Assembly: GCF_000934755.1 (NCBI RefSeq)
Contig: NZ_KN882178.1
Coordinates: forward strand, 88,260-152,259
Source of the DNA: Desulfonatronovibrio magnus
Lineage (GTDB): Bacteria > Desulfobacterota > Desulfovibrionia > Desulfovibrionales > Desulfonatronovibrionaceae
Direction: 5' to 3'
DNA: 64,000 nucleotides
Positions 36,803 through 45,342 of this stretch are shown here, piece by piece (position 1 is the first letter of the stretch; the number at the start of each line of letters is the position of its first letter). The translations under genes were made by a program, and so were the position numbers. A model generated the notes under the pieces. The model saw only the letters and a list, made by a program, of their open reading frames with translations. It was not told the origin of the DNA and did not search any database.

Positions 36803-36877
36803 TGGCTGGGGCGGAAGGATTCGAACCCTCGAATGACGGGACCAAAACCCGTTGCCTTACCGCTTGGCTACGCCCCA
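36803..36877 (-). tRNA. tRNA-Gln (anticodon TTG)
   Basis: Minus-strand 75-nt tRNA with encoded CCA. Acceptor TGGGGCG with CGCCCCA, T-arm GAGGGTTCGAATCCTTC, and anticodon loop TTTTGGT between ACGGG and CCCGT. Located in the 108-bp space between ispE and prs. Confidence 0.97.
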
Positions 36878-36890
36878 GCATAGAAAAAAA

Positions 36891-37760
36891 TTAAAAGTTA
36901 TAAAAATAAAATGGTATTGATTGAGTCTTAAGTTCAGTACATGACTCAAAAACTTGATCTTGGTGCCGGAACAGAGCCAGAAGGCTGGAGCCTGAACCGC
37001 TCATTACGCAGGCTGAGGCACCATTTTTCAGCATCATTGTTTTAATTTTGGCCAGTTCAGGATAAAATCTGAATATCACGCTCTCAAAATTGTTGCTTAA
37101 GACCAGCTGTTCCTCAAGAGGGGAACCTTTATCTTTTGAAGGCCTGCTTGTCAAGCCAATAGTTTGATCATCAGAAATATTTTTCTTCAACAAGTCCCAT
37201 TGCCCATAAGCCCAACCGGTATCAATATGGATTCCGGGACAGATTAAAAGCATTTTCAAGCCGGTCAAGTCAACCTTGACAGGGGACAATCTTTCCCCCA
37301 TTCCTGTAACCTGGGCAGGCACATTGGCCAGAAAAAAAGGAACATCTCCTCCTATTTCAGAAGCCAGGTCAGTAAGTCTGGCTCTTGATAAGCGACGACC
37401 CTTAGCAAGGCGATTGAGCAGTTTAAGCATAACCGCAGCATTGGCGCTGCCTCCACCAAGCCCGGCACCTACTGGAACCTGTTTTTGCAAATAGACTTTC
37501 ATGCCAGGCCTGAATCCTGTGGCCAGGGCGAATTTTTCATAGGCTCTGAAAACTATATTTTGATTGTTTTCCAGTTCAGGTGGACAGCACTTCATGCTCA
37601 GGCTGTTGTTGCGGGTGACTATAACATCAATGTGATCTGCAGGATGTTCCAGGGGATAAAAAATTGAATCAATATCATGGTAACCATCAGGTCGAGCATC
37701 AAGAATTTTGAGATTTAAGTTTATTTTGCATCCGGATTTCAGGTGGAACTGATTGCTCAT
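36891..37760 (-). CDS. ispE: 4-diphosphocytidyl-2-C-methyl-D-erythritol kinase
   Basis: A 289-residue GHMP kinase that phosphorylates CDP-methylerythritol in the MEP isoprenoid pathway. The substrate-side N-terminal block KINLNLKILDARPDGYHDIDS is conserved. The ATP-binding GHMP loop is PVGAGLGGGSANAA (about 95-108), and the C-terminal motif is CVMSGSGSSLLALF. Full length. First gene of the ispE - tRNA-Gln - prs - rplY - pth - carD - rho block. Confidence 0.96.
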   Translation of the reverse strand: MSNQFHLKSGCKINLNLKILDARPDGYHDIDSIFYPLEHPADHIDVIVTRNNSLSMKCCPPELENNQNIVFRAYEKFALATGFRPGMKVYLQKQVPVGAGLGGGSANAAVMLKLLNRLAKGRRLSRARLTDLASEIGGDVPFFLANVPAQVTGMGERLSPVKVDLTGLKMLLICPGIHIDTGWAYGQWDLLKKNISDDQTIGLTSRPSKDKGSPLEEQLVLSNNFESVIFRFYPELAKIKTMMLKNGASACVMSGSGSSLLALFRHQDQVFESCTELKTQSIPFYFYNF

Positions 37761-37830
37761 GGGCGGTAGTCCTTTGCTGAAGTGGTCTTGACTGGAAAAA
37801 TTTACGCATTGGTAAATGATTACTTCTATT

Positions 37831-37937
37831 CATGTGGCAAGGGGACCGGTCTTTCGGGACTATTCTTGTCCCAAAATATGATTCACTTTTGCAAAAATGT
37901 GCTCAAGTGGATCTCGGAGTGCCGGTCCCCTGCTTTA
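37831..37937. repeat. Palindromic element A, copy with divergent core
   Basis: CATGTGGCAAGGGGACCGG on the left and GAGTGCCGGTCCCCTGC on the right enclose a diverged TTTCGGGACT/AGTGGATCTCGG core. Upstream of ispE. Confidence 0.75.
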
Positions 37938-38021
37938 GTAACTTACCGTTTCAATCCTGTAGAAAAAACAAGAAATTGTTATCAGTTAATAGTTAATTGT
38001 AAATTGAAAATAGTTAATAGC

Positions 38022-38372
38022 TCTCCACCCGGGCGGACCGGGACCGAACCTACGAGTAACTTATAACCCTCGTTCCCAGCCTCCAGCCTGGGGACGTTTA
38101 GTTCTTGCGGCTCCAGCCGCTTCTTCAAAAAGTGGCTTGAGTCACAAAAAAACAGGTGTTCCCAGGCTGGAGCCTGGGAACAAGAAAAACAGCCTTAGCG
38201 CGTTAGAGATTGCCGCGCTCGAAGACTCGCTCGCAATGACACCTGAGCTGTCAGGAATATAGTTGCTCAAAACCTGTCACCCACGAGGGAGCCTAAGCGA
38301 CCAAAACAATCTGTACGGTAAAACCATAATGCCCTGATTTTATTGCCAATATGATTCCAGTTACTTAGAAGC
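38022..38372 (+). repeat. Mosaic module D copy 2 joined to module C copy 3
   Basis: Module D (38022-38181, core motif at 38041-38060) is directly followed by module C (38191-38372). The inverted order and orientation are repeated at 42741-43084, so D-C acts as a compound unit of about 350 bp. Confidence 0.87.
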
Positions 38373-38385
38373 TAATAGTTTATTG

Positions 38386-38500
38386 TAAATTGTTGAAGAA
38401 CAAAAGGCTGAATTCACTGTCTTACCCTGATAACAAATAACAAATAACAAATAACTGATAACAGATAACTGGGTTGCGGGTATAACCCGCGTTAGTAATA
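38386..38500 (+). repeat. Left direct repeat flanking the Do-type protease gene, with REP hairpin G
   Basis: TTGTTGAAGAACAAAAGGCT, TGAATTCACT and then a run of AACAAAT microsatellite units (38431-38458), closing with hairpin GGGTTGCGGG-TATAA-CCCGC (38471-38495). A second copy in the same direction is at 40364-40473 on the other side of the protease gene. Confidence 0.75.
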
Positions 38501-38503
38501 AAA

Positions 38504-39922
38504 TCAGTTAATGGGTATTGTCCTGAACATATTATTGCCCTGACGGTTAATAAGAAGCATAAGCACTTGTTTGGGGCGTGCGTCATCTTCAAGGATCTTG
38601 TGAAACTCATCTCTGGAGTTTACAGCCTGACCATTGGCCTGAAGGATCAGGTCTCCGCCTACAATATCGGCGCGATGAGCAGGAGAGCCCTGTTCAACCT
38701 CTGTTACAATAAGCCCTCTTGGACTGTCAAAGCCAAGTGCTGATGCTTCCTGATCTGTTGGTTTTCTCAAGGTAAAGCCCAGTTCAGCTTCACTGAATTC
38801 CTGTTCAGGTGCAGTTCCTCTGGCAATTCTCTGCAGATCTCTTTGACCAAGGGTAACCATCACATCCTTTTTTTCACCATTTCTCCAGATGGTTATGCTG
38901 GCCTCGGAACCTGGTGCAATTCCACCGATTGTTCTGGTCAAATCTGAAGAACTGTCCACAGGTTGATCGTTTATGTATAAAATTACATCTCCTGCTTCAA
39001 TTCCAGCCTTATCCGCAGGATCATTTCTGGTGACTCCGGCCACAAGCGCACCTCTGGAATCATCCAGTCCCAGAGCCTTGGCTGTATTATCATCCATGTT
39101 TTGAATGGTTACGCCGAGCCATCCCCGTCTGACGCTTTCACCTGTTTTAAGCTGTTCAATTATATCTTCAGCCATGGTGCTGGGAATAGCAAAGCCAATG
39201 CCCTGACCTGAGGCTACAATGGCTGTGTTTATGCCTACTACTTCGCCGTCTAAGTTGATTAGCGGACCACCGCTGTTGCCCGGATTGATGGACGCGTCAG
39301 TCTGGATGAAATTATCATATGGTCCAGCTCCAATAATTCTACCCTTGGCGCTGATAATTCCAGCAGTGACAGTGTGATTTAAACCAAAAGGATTGCCAAT
39401 GGCCAGTACCCATTCTCCAACTCTGGTTTGGTCTGAATCTCCGAAACTTAGTACAGGCAGGTCAATATCTGCTTCAATTTTAAGCAGGGCAAGGTCTGTT
39501 TCCGGATCAGTTCCTATAACTTCAGCGTCAAAAGATCGTTCACTGCTGCCGATTTGAAATGTGGCTTTAATTTGATCGGCATTTTCAATAACATGATTGT
39601 TGGTCACAATAAAACCATCCTTGGAAATAATAAAGCCTGATCCAAGGGAGCGCTGTTCTCTCGGCCTTTGTTCCTGTCTCGGGCCTCCAAAAAAACGTTC
39701 AAACTGATCAAAAAACTCTTCAAAAGGATGTTGCCTGTCAGGGAATCCCCTGAAAAACTGTCTCATGTCCGGCTGCTCAACCATTTTTACAGTGCTGATG
39801 TTAACTACTGCCTTTCCTGATTTTTCAGCAAGATCAGCAAACTGGGGCAGGGATGCCCAACTCAGGCAGGACCAGGTGAGTACTACCATAAATACAATTA
39901 AACCAGAAAAATATTTTCGCAT
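38504..39922 (-). CDS. Periplasmic Do-type serine protease with two PDZ domains
   Basis: A 472-residue DegP/DegQ/MucD-like protease and chaperone. Signal peptide 1-23. The trypsin-fold domain has His in VTNNHVIEN, Asp in ETDLALLK and Ser in NPGNSGGPL; two PDZ domains follow (about 275-360 and 385-465). The QFFRGF...FDQFERFF stretch is an LA-loop-like linker before the catalytic core. Acts on misfolded envelope proteins. No obvious operon partner; flanked by direct repeats on both sides. Confidence 0.95.
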   Translation of the reverse strand: MRKYFSGLIVFMVVLTWSCLSWASLPQFADLAEKSGKAVVNISTVKMVEQPDMRQFFRGFPDRQHPFEEFFDQFERFFGGPRQEQRPREQRSLGSGFIISKDGFIVTNNHVIENADQIKATFQIGSSERSFDAEVIGTDPETDLALLKIEADIDLPVLSFGDSDQTRVGEWVLAIGNPFGLNHTVTAGIISAKGRIIGAGPYDNFIQTDASINPGNSGGPLINLDGEVVGINTAIVASGQGIGFAIPSTMAEDIIEQLKTGESVRRGWLGVTIQNMDDNTAKALGLDDSRGALVAGVTRNDPADKAGIEAGDVILYINDQPVDSSSDLTRTIGGIAPGSEASITIWRNGEKKDVMVTLGQRDLQRIARGTAPEQEFSEAELGFTLRKPTDQEASALGFDSPRGLIVTEVEQGSPAHRADIVGGDLILQANGQAVNSRDEFHKILEDDARPKQVLMLLINRQGNNMFRTIPIN

Positions 39923-40537
39923 TTTTAACCTCCGTGAGTCATCTCCTTAATGTGGAAATGATTTGTTTGTCTTGAAGCTCAGCTCCGGGCTCCGGGCCTG
40001 TCAGTAAGTCATATCAGTAAAAAAGGCCTGAAGCAGTTCGGTCTTTTTTCCGAAAAAAAAGGGGCTGAATTCAAGCTTGAGCCTGGCATCATGAAAGATA
40101 TATTCGTGATTCAGCACCATTGGCAAAGAGTTAGTATCATAATACTCATGGCGTATTTGTAAAGTGTTTCCTGTTCTGCCTTTTGAAAAACTTGTAATGC
40201 TTTGGAGTTGATAAATGATGGCTTATATTGTATCAATATTTTCAGCGCCGTATCTTGTTTTATCATGAAAGAGCACTGGTTCGAAATGATTCGTTAATGG
40301 CAGAACATGCGGCTTTTCAGGCAATTATTTAGAAACTTGAGAGTTGAAAGTTATCCGTTTTCTGTTAATTGTTGAAGAACAAAAGCCTGAATTCACTACC
40401 CACCTTGATAACAATTAACTGAAATCTGACCTCTGACTCCTGATAACTGGGTTGCGGGCACAGCCTGCATTATAGAGTATATGGTCTGATATTTTGCAAG
40501 AACCCCCTGTGAAGGCTTAACATTAAAAAGGTTATCT
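39923..40537. other. Protease / acyl-CoA ligase divergent gap with right direct repeat, no gene
   Basis: 40364-40473 repeats the sequence found at 38386-38500 (TTGTTGAAGAACAAAAGC, GAATTCACT, then hairpin G at 40449-40473). The remaining 440 bp is AT-rich with no credible frame; promoters for both divergent genes should lie here. Confidence 0.65.
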
Positions 40538-42241
40538 ATGCTCGAAAACAACACCCCAAGACCATGGTTAGAAAATTATGATCCAGCTGTAAATCCTAAG
40601 CAAGATTATGAAGAGGTTCCTGTTTATGAGTACATGGACAGAATCGCGGCCCGGTACCCCAATAGAAAGGCTATAGTATTCAACAACTGGAAAATAAGCT
40701 ACAAAAAACTTAAAGAGCTGTCCGAAACAGTTGCAGCCAATTTGCGCAGCTATGGTATGAACCCAGGTGACAGGGTCGCCATTATGCTTCCCAACCTGCC
40801 CCAGACAATTATTGCGTACTGGGGTGTTCTCAAGGCCGGGGGCGCTGTTGTCATGACCAATCCTTTATACATGGAAAAGGAAATGGTCCATCACTTTACT
40901 GATTCTCAGGCAAAATTTCTCATAACCTTAGATCTTTTGTGGCCTAAAATATCAACTCTGTTGCCCCGGCTTCCCCTTCAGAAAGTTTTTATTACCAGGA
41001 TACCCGACTGCCTGCGTTTTCCTCTTACTTTTCTGTATAAGATCAAAATGCACCGTGAAAAAAAGGTGCCTGATATACCGTACGACAATAACAGGTTTAT
41101 CCCGTGGAAAAAACTGGTCCGCAAGGGCGAGGTTTATATCAAGTATAATCCTGATCCTCACAATGATCTGGCAGCTCTTCAGTATACCGGCGGAACCACA
41201 GGCGTTTCCAAGGGTGTCATGCTTACGCATTACAACCTGTCATGTAATGTCAAGCAGGCTGTAGCCATACTCCATGATGTGGGCCCTGAAAACACCGTGC
41301 TGGGTCTTCTTCCCTACTTTCATATATACGGGCTTACTGTATGCGTGAATTTTGCCACAGCAATAGGTGCGACTCTTGCGCCTTATCCCCGTTTTGTACC
41401 CAGAGAGGTGCTAAAGGCCATTCAAAAGGTCCAGCCCACAATTTTTCCCTGCGCACCCGCTGTCTTTATGGCTCTTTTACAACAAAAAGACATTAATAAG
41501 TTTGACTTGTCTTCCATCAATTACTGCGTATCCGGTTCAGCCCCTATTCCTGTGGAAATAATCGAAAAATTCAAAAAGATGACAGGAGCGGAAATAATTG
41601 AAGGTTACGGGCTGACTGAAGCTTCACCCATCACTCATCTCAATCCTTTAAGGGGAAAAAGAAAACCTGGCTCCATCGGGATGCCTTTTCCTGATACTGA
41701 TGCGGCCATCGTTGACATGGAACTGGGAACTGTAAAGCTGCCACCGGGCAAAATTGGTGAGCTGGTCATCAAGGGGCCGCAGGTCATGAAAGGATATTGG
41801 AACAGGCCTGATGAAACCGCTGGTGCTGTCAGAAATAACTGGTTGTACACCGGTGACATTGCCTATATGGATGAAGAGGGTTATTTCTATATTGTTGATC
41901 GCAAAAAAGACTTGATCATTACTGGAGGTTACAATGTATACCCTCGAGAGATTGATGAGGTCCTGCATGAACATCCCAGGGTCAAGGAAGCAGTTGCTGT
42001 GGGTATTCCCAATGAAACCCGCGGAGAACTAATCAAAGCGTTCATTGTACCAAAAGATGGAGAAAACGTCACCAAGGCAGATATTATTTCTTTTTGTCGT
42101 GAAAAACTTGCAGGTTTCAAGGTTCCTAAACAGGTTGAGTTTCGAGATGAATTGCCCAAGACCATAGTGGGAAAAGTTTTGCGCAGGGCGTTGCGGGAAG
42201 AAGAAATGCAAAAAATGAAAAAAGGGAAAAACGGTAAATAG
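40538..42241 (+). CDS. Long-chain fatty acid-CoA ligase (FadD-like)
   Basis: A 567-residue AMP-forming acyl-CoA synthetase that activates fatty acids via acyl-AMP. The P-loop-like motif is LQYTGGTTGVSKGVMLTH (about 207-224); the adenylate motif is EGYGLTEASP; the C-terminal catalytic block is DRKKDLIITGGYNVYPREID, with the catalytic lysine in KTIVGKVLRR. Full length for the family. The RGK-rich end is followed after one base by the next gene's TTG, so the two are probably coupled. Confidence 0.93.
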   Translation: MLENNTPRPWLENYDPAVNPKQDYEEVPVYEYMDRIAARYPNRKAIVFNNWKISYKKLKELSETVAANLRSYGMNPGDRVAIMLPNLPQTIIAYWGVLKAGGAVVMTNPLYMEKEMVHHFTDSQAKFLITLDLLWPKISTLLPRLPLQKVFITRIPDCLRFPLTFLYKIKMHREKKVPDIPYDNNRFIPWKKLVRKGEVYIKYNPDPHNDLAALQYTGGTTGVSKGVMLTHYNLSCNVKQAVAILHDVGPENTVLGLLPYFHIYGLTVCVNFATAIGATLAPYPRFVPREVLKAIQKVQPTIFPCAPAVFMALLQQKDINKFDLSSINYCVSGSAPIPVEIIEKFKKMTGAEIIEGYGLTEASPITHLNPLRGKRKPGSIGMPFPDTDAAIVDMELGTVKLPPGKIGELVIKGPQVMKGYWNRPDETAGAVRNNWLYTGDIAYMDEEGYFYIVDRKKDLIITGGYNVYPREIDEVLHEHPRVKEAVAVGIPNETRGELIKAFIVPKDGENVTKADIISFCREKLAGFKVPKQVEFRDELPKTIVGKVLRRALREEEMQKMKKGKNGK

Positions 42242-42242
42242 A

Positions 42243-42689
42243 TTGTATTGCCCAAAATGTAAGTATACTTCATTTGATTATTATGCCTCCTGCCCCAAAT
42301 GCGGTCGAGACTGGACCAGCGAGAAAAAACAGCTTGGCCTGGAATGGATCAAGGAAGGGCAGGGCAGCTGGATAGATTCTGATACCGGACATGATTCAGA
42401 CCAGGAAAATATGGAAGGTGTTGCCAGGCCTGAGAATTTTGATTTTCATTCATTACAGGAAGACCCTGTATTTGATGAAGAATTTGATGTTCTCAAGGAT
42501 TCTGCTCTGCCTGACACAAAACAGCCTGATAATGACAAAGCACAGGTTGAATACAATTTTCAACAGACAGAAGAAGTAAAAGGGGATATTGTTGTTCCCG
42601 GCAAATCTGAACAACACCACGACTCAGGGCTTGATCAGGAAATAGAATACCCTGATCTTGAGTTTATTGAAGAGAATGAAAAAAAATAA
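42243..42689 (+). CDS. Small zinc-ribbon protein with acidic tail
   Basis: A 148-residue protein not assigned to a named family. It begins with a zinc ribbon of two CPKC knuckles (residues 3-6 and 17-20). The remaining 120 residues are rich in Asp, Glu and Gln with no hydrophobic segment and look disordered. Translation must start at TTG 42243, one base after the acyl-CoA ligase stop, because no ATG lies near the ribbon; this suggests translational coupling. Similar zinc-ribbon/acidic proteins are common in deltaproteobacteria and of unknown role. Confidence 0.65.
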   Translation: MYCPKCKYTSFDYYASCPKCGRDWTSEKKQLGLEWIKEGQGSWIDSDTGHDSDQENMEGVARPENFDFHSLQEDPVFDEEFDVLKDSALPDTKQPDNDKAQVEYNFQQTEEVKGDIVVPGKSEQHHDSGLDQEIEYPDLEFIEENEKK

Positions 42690-42740
42690 GGGGCTTCTTT
42701 ACCTGTTTATTGTAATCTTCACTTTCAACTACATTCTTCT

Positions 42741-43084
42741 TCTAAGTAACTAAAAACAAATTAGTAATAAATTCAAAGCATTATGCTTTTACCATAAAGA
42801 TTGCTTCGGTCGCTTAGGTTCCCTCGTGGGTGACAGGTTTTCAGCAACTACATCCCTGACAGCTCAGGTGTCATTGCGAGCGAGTCTTCGAGCGCGGCAA
42901 TCCTTGTTGCGAGCGAAGCGAAGCAATCTCGTGCTAAGGCTATTACCTCTTTTTTTGTGGCTTAAGCCACATTTCAAAGAAGCGGCTGGAGCCGCAAGAA
43001 CAAGACGTCCCCAGGCTGGAGCCTGGGAACGAGTGGTGTATGTTACTCACACGTTCGGTCCCGGTCCGCCCGGGTGAGGAGCTT
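42741..43084 (-). repeat. Inverted compound repeat C-D
   Basis: Reverse-complement arrangement of 38022-38372: module C at 42741-42943 (with an extra GTTGCGAGCGAAGCGAAGCA segment) followed by module D at 42946-43084. Core motif in reverse at 43042-43061. No gene in 42690-43197. Confidence 0.87.
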
Positions 43085-43197
43085 TTATGAAGCCTGAGGC
43101 GAGTAAGTAGCAATTTCAGATTGTTATGTTTTTGCAAAATAGATAGAAAATAAAATCTTGACGATTAAATAGTAAATGTTTATAAATAAACCCTTAT

Positions 43198-43274
43198 GCG
43201 CCCGTAGCTCAGTCGGATAGAGTGCCTGACTACGAATCAGTAGGTCGCAGGTTCGAATCCTGCCGGGCGCACCA
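43198..43274 (+). tRNA. tRNA-Arg (anticodon ACG)
   Basis: A 77-nt cloverleaf with encoded CCA. Acceptor GCGCCCG/CGGGCGC, D-arm GCTCAGTCGGATAGAGT, anticodon loop CTACGAA between CTGA and TCAG stems, T-arm GCAGGTTCGAATCCTGC. The anticodon ACG (read as ICG) decodes CGU/CGC/CGA. The genes after it are accessory, so this tRNA probably served as an integration site. Confidence 0.97.
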
Positions 43275-43283
43275 ATAAAATCA

Positions 43284-43318
43284 AGGGGTTACAGCTTAAT
43301 TGCTGTAACCCTTTTTTG
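43284..43318 (+). terminator. Intrinsic terminator after tRNA-Arg
   Basis: GGGTTACAGC-TTAATT-GCTGTAACCC followed by TTTTTTG. A 10-bp perfect stem. Confidence 0.9.
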
Positions 43319-43489
43319 TTTGTGTAACCATAGTGTAACTTTTTTTTGCCAAAGGTGAGCAAGAATTAGCAGGCTTAAGTAAAAAAGAGAGAATGTTACT
43401 TTTTGAGTTTTGGTTTTCGATTTTCTTTCTCAAAATAATTTTTTGCCAAAGTCTAAATTCAGAAGTGAGGATATGTACATATTGACATC

Positions 43490-43517
43490 TTGACTTTATG
43501 CTACCTGGTAGTATATT
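43490..43517 (+). promoter_or_regulatory. Promoter and palindromic operator of the HigBA-like module
   Basis: TTGACT (43490-43495) and TATATT (43512-43517) with 16-bp spacing; a TTGACA also occurs at 43482-43487. The spacer contains the perfect 11-bp palindrome CTACCTGGTAG (43501-43511). Placed between the -35 and -10 boxes 14 bp before the toxin start codon, it is well suited as an antitoxin operator. Confidence 0.7.
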
Positions 43518-43524
43518 TACAGTT

Positions 43525-43804
43525 ATGACCTGGATTGTTCGAGTTAAAAAGAAAGCTATCAAGAAGGCAAGACAACTTCCAAAAAATAGCCAAGAAGAAT
43601 CTTTTTGCTCTAATGATAGAAATGGAAAAATCTGGTCTAGTAAGAGGCAATTGGCCAAACTATTCTAAGCTTGGCAAAAATAAACACCATTGTCACCTAA
43701 AAGGCGGCAAGCCAACGTATGTGGCTGTTTGGGAAGAAAGAGAAGAAGAAATAAACCTTGTCGAGGTGACTTATGCAGGTACTCACGAAAACGCACCATA
43801 CTGA
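43525..43804 (+). pseudogene. HigB/RelE-type toxin gene, frameshifted
   Basis: ATG 43525 starts MTWIVRVKKKAIKKARQLP, a typical beginning for RelE/HigB-type ribosome-dependent mRNA interferases. The frame breaks near 43599-43606 and continues one frame over as LFALMIEMEKSGLVRGNW through LVEVTYAGTHENAPY, the family's C-terminus. Removing one T from AGAATCTTTTTGC restores a continuous 92-residue protein. The gene thus has a one-base insertion, either a true inactivating mutation, a sequencing error, or a slippage site. It overlaps the antitoxin gene by 32 bp. Toxin-first order is characteristic of higBA. Confidence 0.82.
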
Positions 43805-44126
43805 AGATATTGAGCTTCGTATCATTGGGCCTAAGCACAAAAAGGATGATGTCCTTCGAGAGATCAAAAAACACGGATATGCTGACTCCAGTGACTCTAT
43901 TCACTGGCGAGAGCTTTTCCCGGAATTTGAAAATGAACCCGATTACAGCATGGTGTTGCGTAAAGTTCGGAGTAAAGAAGGGTTGACTCAAAATGAACTT
44001 TCAAAGATGACCGGTATCCCCCAGGGGCATATTTCCAAAATGGAGAATGGAAAGCTGGCAATAGGCAAAGATAGGGCTAAGCGTTTAGCTGAAGTCTTGA
44101 AAGTTGATTATCGAATTCTTTTGTAG
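43773..44126 (+). CDS. HigA-type antitoxin, helix-turn-helix protein
   Basis: A 117-residue protein with a C-terminal Cro/CI-type helix-turn-helix (LRKVRSKEGLTQNELSK, then MTGIPQGHISKMENGK) and an N-terminal segment that would bind the toxin. Start has GAGGTGA upstream within the toxin gene. Intact, in contrast to the toxin gene; probably represses the shared promoter at the CTACCTGGTAG palindrome. Confidence 0.87.
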   Translation: MQVLTKTHHTEDIELRIIGPKHKKDDVLREIKKHGYADSSDSIHWRELFPEFENEPDYSMVLRKVRSKEGLTQNELSKMTGIPQGHISKMENGKLAIGKDRAKRLAEVLKVDYRILL

Positions 44127-44147
44127 AAAGATTAGCCCTGAGTCAGC

Positions 44148-44459
44148 TCACAGGCTGTCGTATTCTTCAACCAAAATATCACCATAATTTCCCTGCTGCA
44201 ACTGAAAGCTGTGGTCATAGTTCATTGTGGTCTGGATAGAATTATGCCCAAGAAGCATGGACACAGCCTTAACGTCAACATTTCTTGCCCTGATATGAGT
44301 CGCATAGGTGTGCCGAAACCAATGTGGGCTAATCTGCTTACCCAGTGCTTCCAGTCCATATTTTCTTACCAGCTTATACAACGAACTCACAGTCAACCCG
44401 TCAAAACGGGTAGTGAGGATGAAAAGACACCGGCAGAATTTACAGCGTTTCTTGGCCAT
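44148..44459 (-). pseudogene. Tyrosine recombinase (integrase) C-terminal remnant
   Basis: About 103 codons. The C-terminal two thirds are clearly a phage-type integrase end: SPHWFRHTYATHIRARNVD (HxxR motif), LLGHNSIQTTMNYDH (LGH box and tyrosine region). The first catalytic arginine and the whole N-terminal arm-binding domain are missing. The first 14 residues (MAKKRCKFCRCLF) look like the start of an unrelated zinc-ribbon protein, so the frame is a chance junction. Position near tRNA-Arg indicates the leftover of an integrated element. Confidence 0.8.
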
Positions 44460-44682
44460 ACAACCTCCATGAACAGTTGTTCACCAAGGTGGTAGGCTTG
44501 CAAAGAAGAAAAATGAATAGAAAAAGTCAGGGGGGTTTAAGAAAAAAACCGGACTCAATGTTCGGGACTGATTATAATGTTCTGATGCCTGCTTGAAAAG
44601 GGCGGGGTATGCGGGGTACGTTAAAACTCAAAACCTAAAGAAAAAAACAGGCGGGGTGGGGCTGGGTATTGCGGGATACTGG

Positions 44683-44708
44683 CAACATAACCAAACTGGC
44701 AACATAAT
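44683..44708. repeat. CAACATAA(CCAAACT) short repeat, site 1
   Basis: CAACATAACCAAACT followed by GGCAACATAAT. The same arrangement (CAACATAACCAAACTCACAACATAAC) is at 62435-62460, also next to an integrase remnant. The 44460-44713 gap otherwise has G-rich low-complexity sequence and no gene. Confidence 0.6.
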
Positions 44709-44713
44709 GTCCC

Positions 44714-45124
44714 TTATGTTGCGATTAATGGCACATGAAATCCAGCTTGTTTGAAATGGATGTCAAATGTCAGAGCAGTAACAATTTGGTGCTGTTGCAT
44801 GATCAAAAATGAAAAACAGTCAACAACTCCCCAGGATTTATCCACTCTTTCCTGGTAAAAAGTTAGAACTTCCCGAAACGTCAGGGTATGCCAGGGAACT
44901 ACTTCTGTATTTTTGTCGCACAAAATCCGCTGGATGACGGCTGTTGCAGCCTTACGGTGGGGTGGCCTGGCAAGTGCGGATGCCAGCTCCATTAAAGCCA
45001 GTTCAGTGGTAAGATATGGTTCCGGATAAATTCTTGCACCGTTAACAGCTGCGAGATGGTACTGGTCGCTCTTCCTGATCAGAGCCAGCAGAAAGCCTGT
45101 ATCCAGGAAAGTCACTCTGTTCAT
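44714..45124 (-). CDS. PIN-domain toxin (VapC-like)
   Basis: A 136-residue PIN-domain protein, probably a toxin RNase. Acidic metal-site residues: Asp8 in FLDTGFLLAL, a Glu in TTELALMELASAL (about 41-47), Asp in GVVDCFSF (about 101) and Asp in ALTFDIHF (about 120). It overlaps the upstream antitoxin-like gene by ATGA (45121-45124), the usual vapBC arrangement. Length matches the family. Confidence 0.85.
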   Translation of the reverse strand: MNRVTFLDTGFLLALIRKSDQYHLAAVNGARIYPEPYLTTELALMELASALARPPHRKAATAVIQRILCDKNTEVVPWHTLTFREVLTFYQERVDKSWGVVDCFSFLIMQQHQIVTALTFDIHFKQAGFHVPLIAT

Positions 45125-45342
45125 TTTTTCGGTGTCCCGTAGTGATAATGATCAAGGTGAAGGGCTAAATCACTGGGAAGATCATCAGATTCAGACAAAG
45201 CCGCAAGATCCTCAAGAAGAGATGGTCTGTAAGTTGTATCAAGAGTGCGATTCTTAATGCGAACAATAGCCTGCTCTACCTCCAGCAGCATTCCTTGAGG
45301 CATTTGTTCAAGCTGTTGAGTAATTTTTTCAATGGTTGTCAT
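45121..45342 (-). CDS. Antitoxin of the VapBC-like pair
   Basis: A 73-residue protein with predicted helices (ITQQLEQMPQGMLLEVEQAIVRIK) and an acidic C-terminal half ending HYHYGTPKK, resembling small antitoxins paired with PIN toxins. No obvious DNA-binding motif was recognised. GAGGAAA precedes the ATG. Identity rests mainly on overlap with the PIN gene. Confidence 0.75.
   Translation of the reverse strand: MTTIEKITQQLEQMPQGMLLEVEQAIVRIKNRTLDTTYRPSLLEDLAALSESDDLPSDLALHLDHYHYGTPKK

Noticed and set aside
43296..43658. Minus-strand 120-residue frame beside tRNA-Arg
   Set aside because: Antisense to the terminator and to the toxin gene; no domain recognised.
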